Part shown: piece after piece, positions 1-6,179 of the stretch | How the letters are laid out: every line of letters starts with the position of its first letter | How positions within the stretch are numbered: position 1 is the first letter of the stretch | Assembly (NCBI GenBank): GCA_033720735.1 | Contig: JAWWBX010000214.1 | Coordinates: 1 to 7,575, forward strand | DNA from: B8-G4 sp033720735 | GTDB lineage: Bacteria; Bacteroidota; Bacteroidia; Chitinophagales; Saprospiraceae | Length of the DNA stretch: 7,575 bases | Direction of reading: 5' to 3' | The notes under the pieces: generated by a model | Database searches by the model: none | The model's input: the letters and a program-made list of their open reading frames with translations, nothing else | Told to the model about the DNA's origin: nothing | Program-made: the position numbers and the translations under genes

Positions 1-3
1 CCC

Positions 4-201
4 AGAAGCGAGCTTCTCCCCTGCCTCGAAATAATTGTGTTCAGCAAGTGCCCATCTAGCGACTCCCCCGCCTGGGCGGGGTCGCTCGGAATGACACCTC
101 GACCACCCACAAGCGAGCGACTCCCCTGCCTCGAAAAACTTTTGTTCAACAAGTGCCCATCTCTCGGCTCGCCCCCGCCACGACGGATCGCTCGGAATGA
201 C
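4..201. repeat. Two diverged direct repeats of about 92 bp, spaced 105 bp
   Basis: Two copies (4-95 and 109-201) share the order AAGCGAGC, then CTCCCCTGCCTCGAAA, then GTTCA(G/A)CAAGTGCCCATCT, and both end in GCTCGGAATGAC. The central parts differ: copy one carries a GC-rich hairpin at 58-86 (AGCGA/TCGCT outside, CCCCG/CGGGG inside), while copy two has a diverged version. The shared end GCTCGGAATGAC is the exact reverse complement of GTCATTCCGAGC found inside the adjacent 154-bp repeats, so the two repeat groups belong to one element family placed in opposite orientations. No start codon, reading frame or protein motif is believable here. Similar GTCATTCCGAG-type intergenic repeats are, from general knowledge, common in Bacteroidota genomes. 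The left end may continue outside the window. Confidence 0.75.
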
Positions 202-230
202 AATCCCACCCCAACCCTGGCGCAACACGA

Positions 231-705
231 TCGTTCAGACGACTGCTTCGAATCTTCATCTACTGGGCCAGCAGGCAGTCAGGCATGCCACGTTGGAGTA
301 AAGCGACGTCTTACGGGTCCGGGCAAGCAACAAACAAACGCGTCAAACTCTCTTGTCATTCCGAGCAAGCGACGTAGGAGCGCGTCGTTCAGACGACTCC
401 TTCGATTCTTCATCTACTGGGCCAGAAGGCAATCAGGCATTGCGACGTTGGAGTAAAGCGGCGTCATTCGGTTCCGGGCAAGCTACAAACAAACGCGTCA
501 AACCCTCTTGTCATTCCGAGCAAGCGACGTAGGAGCGCGTCGTTCAGACGACTCCTTCGATTCTTCATCTACTGGGCCAGAAGGCAATCAGGCATGCGAC
601 GTTGGAGTAAAGCGGCGTCATTCGGTTCCGGGCAAGCGACAAACAAACGCGTCAAACTCTCTTGTCATTCCGAGCAAGCGACGTAGGAGCGCGTCGAGGA
701 ATGAC
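231..705. repeat. Three tandem copies of a 154-155 bp unit, plus closing half-element
   Basis: Copies run 231-384, 385-539 and 540-693, each beginning TCGTTCAGACGACT and ending GACGTAGGAGCGCG. By eye, copies two and three differ at only three positions (one inserted T, two substitutions), while copy one differs from copy three at about ten, so the last duplication is the most recent. Each unit carries GTCATTCCGAGC (from 355, 510 and 664). Only after the third is the mirror end GGAATGAC present (698-705), so the array looks like one palindromic element whose middle was expanded. Unit lengths of 154 and 155 bp are not multiples of three, and reading frames through them are not kept from copy to copy, which argues against coding. 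There are no variable spacers, so this is not CRISPR. Confidence 0.88.
664..705. repeat. 42-bp nested palindromic element
   Basis: The outer arms GTCATTCC (664-671) and GGAATGAC (698-705) are perfect inverted repeats. Inside them CGACG (679-683) pairs with CGTCG (692-696) across an 8-base loop. The two stems are joined by seven bases on one side and one on the other. This is the only complete copy in the window. The earlier copies at 355 and 510 have the left arm and inner stem but run into the 154-bp tandem unit instead of the right arm. It resembles the small dispersed intergenic palindromes of Bacteroidota; whether it is a mobilised MITE-like or REP-like sequence cannot be told from one locus. 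Confidence 0.65.
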
Positions 706-722
706 AGTCAACCAATTAAGTT

Positions 723-753
723 GATTTCGACCGAAGTGGAGAAATCTTCTCCA
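723..753. repeat. Short overlapping palindromes upstream of the OmpA-family gene
   Basis: Two alternative stems overlap here. GATTTC (723-728) can pair with GAAATC (741-746), and TGGAGAA (737-743) can pair perfectly with TTCTCCA (747-753) across three bases. The core ATTTCGACCGAAGTGGAGAA resembles another intergenic repeat that I know to be widespread in Bacteroidota (a GTCATTTCGACCGAAG type). No run of T follows, so it does not look like a simple intrinsic terminator. The remaining bases to the start codon at 857 show no clear promoter: no TAnnTTTG box with a TTTG about 20 bases before it was found. Confidence 0.5.
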
Positions 754-856
754 GGTGAAACCGCACCTCCGCCACAATCAGGCACAGGCTTTGCTTGAAT
801 TACTAAGGCAAATCAAACGAAACAGCGCCTCTTTCGCGTTCTGTATCTTGCGCATG

Positions 857-2731
857 ATGATCAAACACTTCTTACTCGCAATGCTCCTGGTAGCTGTCGG
901 GGTAGAGGCCTCCGGTCAGAGCTTTACCAATACGACCCGCGTCAAGGACCTGGAAGACCGCCAGACGATCACGGCCATTGCGATCGACGACGAAAACAAC
1001 AAGTACATTGGGACGGACCAGGGACTGCTGCGGATCGACCATTCGGGAGTTGTTGAAACCATCATTCCCAGTGCATCCATTCACGCACTCGCCTGGAGCA
1101 AACGGCAGGGTCTCTGGGCAGCCATCGACAGCAACGTCCTGGTTCAGCCGGAAAGTGGACGCCGCATCCCGCTGGAAGGAGAGCAATTACGCATCCAGAG
1201 CATGGATTTCTCAGGATCCCAATTGTGGGTGGGTACGAACGATGGCCTCCACGAAGTGTCGGTGCGCAACGAAAAGACCATCAAACGCTACGGTCCGGAA
1301 AACAGCAAGCTTCTAAGCTCGAATATCCGTTACGTCTACGTCGATCCGTCCCTGATCAAGTGGATCGGCACTGACAAGGGCGTTGCCAGGGTTGTCAACG
1401 ACAAATGGAAGATCTATGAGAAGGACGCCCGGATCAACGCCATCACCAGCAATGTCGAGGGCGTTTGGATCGCCAGCGACAACGAGATGTGGCTCGTCGA
1501 CGCCTACAATCGCTGGTACCCCACTGCGGTGGAAGACGGCCTCAGTGCCGGCGAAGTACGCGCACTGACCGCCGACAACAAAGGCAAACTTTACATCCTT
1601 TCGGACAAGCTGATCCAGTTTGACCCGTATACGGACAACATCGTCGAACTTGAGCACGACTACCCGGCCAGCTCCGACGCACGCGTCGCCATCATGTGTG
1701 ACATGGATGACAATCTGTGGATGGGCTCCCTTGACAACGGCCTGGTGACCCTTGACATGGAGGTGTCTGAAGACGCCCCGCTTGAGGCATTTGTGGCCGT
1801 GCAGCATCCCAGTTGTGCCGGACTGCAGGACGGCAGCATCGAGGTCAATGCCAGCGGCGGCGCCCCGCCCTATTCCTATATCTGGGGCAACGCCGGGATC
1901 ACGGGCCGGCATCCGCAAGGGCTGGCCCCAGGACGTTACACCCTGACCGTCACCGATGCGACCGGACAGTCTTATGCGCACGACATTTCATTGGAGTCAC
2001 CGCGGCCACTGGAGATCTCCATCGAGGAGGTGCAGGGCATTTCGGTGGAAGGAGCGTCCGATGGTGTTCTCCGGGTGCAGGCCTCTGGCGGCACCGGGGA
2101 CTATACCTATGCATGGAGCAATGGAGGGAACAGCCGTACCATTCGCAATGCACCGGCCGGCACGGTTTCCGTCACCTTGCGTGACCGGGAAGGCTGTAGC
2201 GCTACCATAGAGTACCTGTTGGCAGATGGTCCGCCACCCGTCATCGCAGAAATCGAACCCGAAGTGCCTGAGCAAACCGAAACAGCGGATGACGATCCCC
2301 TGGAGCAGGATGACGAGCCCGCAGAACCGCTCAAATCTGTGGATTCCGAAAACCTGAAAACACTGGATGCCGCCAGCCTCGCTCTTGGACAGACCTTGCG
2401 CATCGAACAACTCTATTTCGATGCCGACTCGTCAGTCATCCGGCCAGAGTCCCATCCGGTGCTTGATGAGGTCTACACCTTTTTACGCAACAACGAAGGG
2501 ATCGTGATCGAGATCGGCGGGCATACCAACGGCCTCCCCGAACACGCCTATTGCGATCGCCTGTCGTCAGCCCGCGCCAGAAATGTGGCCGAGTACCTGT
2601 ATCAGAAAGGCATCCCTCGCGACCGGATTGCCTTTAAAGGCTACGGCAAACGCCAACCAATCGCCACCAACGAAACGGTGATGGGCCGCCGGCAAAACCA
2701 GCGCGTGGAGATCAAGATCTTGCAGATTTAA
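857..2731 (+). CDS. Exported beta-propeller / SprB-repeat / OmpA-domain protein
   Basis: A 624-residue protein, probably periplasmic or outer-membrane associated and anchored to peptidoglycan. Residues 1-20 form a signal peptide (MIKH then a Leu/Val/Ala core, likely cut near ASG/QS); there is no lipobox cysteine. Residues about 38-304 hold roughly six propeller strands of the two-component-regulator type (YIGTDQGLLRID, LWVGTNDGLHEV, KWIGTDKGVARV, VWIASDNEMWLVD, LWMGSLDNGLVTLD). Residues about 314-382 and 385-456 are two SprB-type repeats (DGSIEVNASGGAPPYSYIW; DGVLRVQASGGTGDYTYAW). An acidic Pro/Glu linker (457-505) leads to an OmpA C-terminal domain (about 511-624) with LYFDADSSVIRP, IEIGGHTN, the LSSARA arginine (R573) and FKGYGKRQP. 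The ATG at 857 (or the adjacent 854) puts the signal peptide first; a GTG at 755 would bury it. No Shine-Dalgarno is visible. The architecture recalls PorE-type periplasmic proteins of the type IX secretion system but lacks the TPR and carboxypeptidase-regulatory parts, so the precise role is unknown. Confidence 0.9.
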   Translation: MIKHFLLAMLLVAVGVEASGQSFTNTTRVKDLEDRQTITAIAIDDENNKYIGTDQGLLRIDHSGVVETIIPSASIHALAWSKRQGLWAAIDSNVLVQPESGRRIPLEGEQLRIQSMDFSGSQLWVGTNDGLHEVSVRNEKTIKRYGPENSKLLSSNIRYVYVDPSLIKWIGTDKGVARVVNDKWKIYEKDARINAITSNVEGVWIASDNEMWLVDAYNRWYPTAVEDGLSAGEVRALTADNKGKLYILSDKLIQFDPYTDNIVELEHDYPASSDARVAIMCDMDDNLWMGSLDNGLVTLDMEVSEDAPLEAFVAVQHPSCAGLQDGSIEVNASGGAPPYSYIWGNAGITGRHPQGLAPGRYTLTVTDATGQSYAHDISLESPRPLEISIEEVQGISVEGASDGVLRVQASGGTGDYTYAWSNGGNSRTIRNAPAGTVSVTLRDREGCSATIEYLLADGPPPVIAEIEPEVPEQTETADDDPLEQDDEPAEPLKSVDSENLKTLDAASLALGQTLRIEQLYFDADSSVIRPESHPVLDEVYTFLRNNEGIVIEIGGHTNGLPEHAYCDRLSSARARNVAEYLYQKGIPRDRIAFKGYGKRQPIATNETVMGRRQNQRVEIKILQI

Positions 2732-2782
2732 CTCACCCCTGCTGCCCCTCTCTTTCAAGAGAGGGGGCTGGGGGGAGAGTTA
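2729..2782. terminator. Imperfect palindrome between convergent genes, probable bidirectional terminator
   Basis: The core stem CCCCTCTCTT (2745-2754) pairs perfectly with AAGAGAGGGG (2757-2766); in practice about eight pairs with a TTTCAA-like loop. Outer arms also match: TAACTC (2729-2734) mirrors GAGTTA (2777-2782), with C-rich and G-rich stretches between. The plus-strand gene stops with TAA at 2729-2731 and the minus-strand gene with TAA at 2782-2780, so both stop codons lie in the arms. A T-rich stretch (TTATTTTAAT from 2780) follows on the plus side, supporting termination of the plus-strand gene; the minus side has no T-run. The sequence also resembles the CCCTCTC/GAGAGGG intergenic repeats frequent in Bacteroidota, so it may be a captured repeat serving as a terminator. 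Confidence 0.6.
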
Positions 2783-4816
2783 TTTTAATCGATCCTGCGC
2801 CGCCAAATCCTCTCTCCCAATCGCTTCATAAGAACGCGCCCGCGCCTGGAAATACCGGCGATCAGGGTGCAAGGCAATGGCCCGGGTAAAATGCTCGATC
2901 GCCTCTTGGTGGCGGCCCAGTGCCTGCAGCGTCACACCAGTGTCATTCATGATCTGGTGATCGTCGGGGTAGAACTGCAAATGCCGCTGGTAGTCGGTGA
3001 GCGCACGGCGATAACGGCCCATTTCGAAGAACATGATGGCGCGGTTGCCATAGATCTGGGCGTAATTCGGATTGATCTCCTCAGCACGGGCAAAATCCTG
3101 TTGGGCACTGGTGTAGTCCCGCAACGAAGCATGCGCAATGGCGCGGTTGACCAATGTGCGGGGGTCGCGCGGATGGGCATTGAGCGAAACCGAATAATCC
3201 TGGATGGCCAGTGGGAACCGGCGCATATCCAGGTAGATATTGCCGCGGTTGGTATATGCTTGGGTATTGTCAGGGTCCAAAGTGATAGCCTGTGTGTAGT
3301 CGGTCAGGGCATTCTGAGACTGCCCCAGCTGGCGGTAGATCAGGCCGCGTTGAATCCGCGCATTCGCATTGTCATCAAGCTCGATGGCTTTGGAGAGATC
3401 CGCCAGCGCCTGGTCCAACTGCCCCCTGTCCCGATAGTACGATCCCCGGTTGACGTACGCGTAGGCGACATTGGGATACTTCTCAATCACATTGGTCCAG
3501 AGTGTCTCGGTATTCTGCCAGGTCTTGCTGCCATTGAAGGTCATGATGACGAAAAGCAGCCCGATGGCTGCAAGCACGACATGCTTGGTGCGCAGATTGA
3601 ACACTCCCCGTTCACGTAACGTGTAGATCCAGGCGGCCAGCAGGAACATCAGCCCGAGTACCGGCAGGTAGACGTAGCGGTCGCTCATGAAGATGCCGAT
3701 CCCCAACCCGAGCCGTGCGATCGAAGGCGACAATGTGATGAAGAAAAAGGCATGGGCAAAGAAGAGCAGCCGGTGCTTCTTACGCAGCCAGACCAGCGCC
3801 GCGGCTCCCACAGCAAGGATAACCGGAAAGATGTTGATCAGTACCCCGAAGAAGCCGATGATCGCCTCGCGCGGGTATCCCAGCGAGGTGCGGAACGGGA
3901 GCCAGGAGTGCAGGTACCAAAGCACGCCGCGCATACTGGCGAGCGTCGTCTTGCCCCATACGCCCCGCTGTTCAGCCAGGTTGCTCGCCGCCGCCAGTTT
4001 GCGGTCCGTATCGCGCAGGGCTGCGATACTGCCTTCCTGCGCGGCAGATCCAAACACGCCAAAGGCATAGAGCGCGAATCCGAAGACGCCCAGATGGGCC
4101 AGCTTTTCGGTGATCAGTTTCAATGAGAATGGCCTGCGCCAGACAACATCGAACAGGAACAGGACGGCGATCAAGGTAATCCCTGGTGCCTTGCTGAAGA
4201 TGGATAACATGTACGCCAGGGCGGAGAGGAGCAATGGCACCCATTTACCGGTATCCAGGTAGCGCATATAGCCCAGGATACCCAGCAGGTAAAACAACGT
4301 GAACAGCACATCCTTGCGCTCAACCACCCAGGCTACCGACTCAACGTGCAGGGGGTGGAGACCGAAGAGCAACGCGGTAAAAAAGGCCACCGGCAGTGCA
4401 TGCTCCCGGACCTTGTCAAACTGCTGCGCCAGCCGCCGGGCGATGAAAAAGACGAGCAGCGTATTCGCGAGATGCAGTAACAGGTTGTTCAGATGAAAAA
4501 GCCAGGCGTCGGCACCTACGGCTCGGAACTCAGCCCGCCAGGTCAGGTAGGTCACCGGCTTGTAGTAGGGGGTGCCGAAGCCGTACTTGATGAAGTATTT
4601 CGCTTTCCAATTGAACTCGCGGCTCTTGTCGAGGATCAGCTTCTGGTCGTCCATGTCGACAAAGTCGGCGTTCAACACCGGGCTGTAGGCGGCAAACACG
4701 ATCGCGATCAATGCTGCCAGTAGCAGCGGTAGCCGATAGCTCTGCAGCCAGCCGGCCTGGTTTGGTGCAGGTTTGCGTTTGGAGGGTTTCTTCTTGCTCC
4801 GCTTCTTTTTGGCCAT
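2780..4816 (-). CDS. Multi-pass membrane protein with C-terminal TPR array, GT-C (TMTC-like) glycosyltransferase candidate
   Basis: A 678-residue inner-membrane protein. A very basic N-terminus (Lys/Arg rich, 1-16) precedes the first membrane segment (about 28-48). The following external loop has FVDMDD (52-57), an acidic motif in the place where GT-C enzymes carry their catalytic Asp/Glu, then YYKPVTYLTW (84-93), HLNNLLLHLANTLLVF (108-123) and LHPLHVESVAWVVERKD (153-169). About ten membrane segments extend to residue 427, including SDRYVYLPVLGLMFLLAAW (378-396). Residues about 449-678 hold six to seven TPRs with the usual G-Y-A-A-P pattern (for example NRGNIYLDMRRFPLAIQDYS). This layout matches bacterial DUF1736/TMTC-like proteins; eukaryotic TMTC proteins are O-mannosyltransferases. 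The donor and acceptor here are not known. The start lies 7 bp after the reductase stop, so it is probably co-transcribed and perhaps translationally coupled. No Shine-Dalgarno is visible. Confidence 0.87.
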   Translation of the reverse strand: MAKKKRSKKKPSKRKPAPNQAGWLQSYRLPLLLAALIAIVFAAYSPVLNADFVDMDDQKLILDKSREFNWKAKYFIKYGFGTPYYKPVTYLTWRAEFRAVGADAWLFHLNNLLLHLANTLLVFFIARRLAQQFDKVREHALPVAFFTALLFGLHPLHVESVAWVVERKDVLFTLFYLLGILGYMRYLDTGKWVPLLLSALAYMLSIFSKAPGITLIAVLFLFDVVWRRPFSLKLITEKLAHLGVFGFALYAFGVFGSAAQEGSIAALRDTDRKLAAASNLAEQRGVWGKTTLASMRGVLWYLHSWLPFRTSLGYPREAIIGFFGVLINIFPVILAVGAAALVWLRKKHRLLFFAHAFFFITLSPSIARLGLGIGIFMSDRYVYLPVLGLMFLLAAWIYTLRERGVFNLRTKHVVLAAIGLLFVIMTFNGSKTWQNTETLWTNVIEKYPNVAYAYVNRGSYYRDRGQLDQALADLSKAIELDDNANARIQRGLIYRQLGQSQNALTDYTQAITLDPDNTQAYTNRGNIYLDMRRFPLAIQDYSVSLNAHPRDPRTLVNRAIAHASLRDYTSAQQDFARAEEINPNYAQIYGNRAIMFFEMGRYRRALTDYQRHLQFYPDDHQIMNDTGVTLQALGRHQEAIEHFTRAIALHPDRRYFQARARSYEAIGREDLAAQDRLK

Positions 4817-4823
4817 GCGGGGG

Positions 4824-6179
4824 CTAGGGCGTTTGGATCTGTCCTTTGGTGGCCGGTTCGCGCAGAGTCATCAGGTAGTCCCGCACCGCCTGGTAGGAGA
4901 CCTGCTTGTCGGCGAAATGCGCGCGTGTCGCATCGGCTTCTTCCGCACTTGCGTTGAGCTTCACCAGGATATTGCTGAGGTGCATGCGCATGTGGCCGTC
5001 CTGGATGCCGGTGGTGACCAGCGAACGGAGGGCCGAGAAATTCTGCGCCAGACCCACAGCCCCAATAATCATCATGAGCTCGCTGGCCGTGGGGTTACCC
5101 AGAAGTTCGAACGAGCGCTTCGCGATCGGGTGCAGGCTGGTGAGCCCCCCGACGGTGCCGACGGCCAGCGGCACCTCCAGCCAGAACCGGAAGATGCCCT
5201 CTTTCACTTCGCAACCACTCAGGCTGCGGTACTGCCCGTCGCGCACAGCGTAAGCATGTCCGCAGGCTTCGATGGCACGGAAGTCGTTGCCGGTAGCGAT
5301 CACCACAGCATCGATCCCGTTAAAAATCCCCTTGTTGTGCGTTGCCGCACGGTAGGTGTCGATCTCGGCGATACGCACGGCATGACAGAAGCGCGTGGCA
5401 AACTCCCGCGGACCGATCCCGCCCTTGAACTCACCCAACTCCTCAACCGGGCATTCGACCCAGGCGCGCACCAGGCTGTCGGGGGTGTAGTTGGAAAGGA
5501 TGGACATCAGCACCTCGACCTGATCTTCCGGTACGCCCAGGACCTCGTGAAAGAAATGTCCGAGCGACTGCGCATACCGCTCCAGCACCGAGTTGATGAA
5601 GTTGGCGCCCATCGAGTCACAGGTCTCAAAGGAGACCAGCAGCTGATAGTAGTCCGGCATCTGGTGGGTGAAGTCCTTGAGCTGAATGTCCAGCACCCCG
5701 CCGCCGCGTTTGCGCATGTTGGCGGTCAGGTCCTGCGTGTGCTCGTGCAGGTATTCCCGCAACGCCGGCAGGCAGCCCACGATCGTGGATTTTTTCCCAC
5801 GGAAAAAGAAGTGCACCTGCCCCAGTTTCACCGTGCCGATCACCTCGGCGTGGATGCCCCCGCGCGACAGCCAGAATTTGGATGCACTGGAGGCGGCGGC
5901 CACCACCGAGCTTTCCTCGGTGACCATCGGTACCGCGTAGGTCTTGCCATTGATCACGAAGTTGGGCGCGACGCCGTATGGCAGGTGGTAATTGGAGATC
6001 GTATTCTCGCTGATCCCGTCAAGGATCTTCTGGTGGTCCTCATTGGCCAGCCAGTAACTCTTCAGCTCGCGCATGACCGTCTCCGGATGCTGGAAGAAGT
6101 TCTCCACGATCCACTTGATCTTCCCGCGCTTGGAGAGCTTGGAGAACCCGGTGATGGTCTTGTCTTTCTGCTGTGTCAT
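4824..6179 (-). CDS. mvaA: Hydroxymethylglutaryl-CoA reductase, class II
   Basis: A 451-residue cytosolic enzyme converting HMG-CoA to mevalonate with NAD(P)H, the committed step of the mevalonate pathway. The catalytic residues of the Pseudomonas mevalonii enzyme can be matched: Glu88 in TEESSVVAAAS, Lys283 in HNKGIFNGID, Asp299 in ATGNDFRAIEA and His396 in GIQDGHMRMH. Other family marks are CDSMGANFINSV (187-198, dinucleotide binding) and VGTVGGLTSLHP (340-351). GLAQNFSALRSLVTTGIQ and overall length mark the class II (bacterial, no membrane anchor) form. The direction in vivo is expected to be biosynthetic because the gene overlaps the IPP isomerase gene. The start at 6179 is chosen because ITGFSKLSKRGK directly after it fits the family N-terminus and gives an ATGA overlap with the preceding stop; an upstream start near 6380 would add about 67 unrelated residues inside the isomerase gene. 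Cofactor preference cannot be judged. Confidence 0.96.
   Translation of the reverse strand: MTQQKDKTITGFSKLSKRGKIKWIVENFFQHPETVMRELKSYWLANEDHQKILDGISENTISNYHLPYGVAPNFVINGKTYAVPMVTEESSVVAAASSASKFWLSRGGIHAEVIGTVKLGQVHFFFRGKKSTIVGCLPALREYLHEHTQDLTANMRKRGGGVLDIQLKDFTHQMPDYYQLLVSFETCDSMGANFINSVLERYAQSLGHFFHEVLGVPEDQVEVLMSILSNYTPDSLVRAWVECPVEELGEFKGGIGPREFATRFCHAVRIAEIDTYRAATHNKGIFNGIDAVVIATGNDFRAIEACGHAYAVRDGQYRSLSGCEVKEGIFRFWLEVPLAVGTVGGLTSLHPIAKRSFELLGNPTASELMMIIGAVGLAQNFSALRSLVTTGIQDGHMRMHLSNILVKLNASAEEADATRAHFADKQVSYQAVRDYLMTLREPATKGQIQTP

Noticed and set aside
37..456. 139-codon open frame through the repeats
   Set aside because: It runs across repeats whose period is not a multiple of three, has no domain, and its low-complexity Ser/Arg-rich product changes frame from copy to copy.
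231..705. CRISPR array
   Set aside because: Repeats are 154-155 bp and contiguous, with no unique spacers of 30-40 bp between short repeats.
508..798. 96-codon open frame through the third tandem copy
   Set aside because: Same reasons; it also runs on through the palindromes toward the next gene and shows no protein motif.
841..853. Promoter box TATCTTG just before the start codon
   Set aside because: It is one T short of TAnnTTTG and too near the ATG, with no TTTG at the proper distance upstream.
755..856. Longer N-terminus of the OmpA-family protein from a GTG at 755
   Set aside because: It would place about 34 unrelated residues before a clear signal peptide, and its first bases lie directly after a repeat palindrome.
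1313..1981. 222-codon open frame antisense to the OmpA-family gene
   Set aside because: A shadow of the coding frame; no motif, while the plus strand shows propeller and SprB repeats at the same place.
2867..3619. 250-codon plus-strand open frame
   Set aside because: It lies antisense to the TPR array, and the regular TPR pattern on the minus strand explains the sequence.
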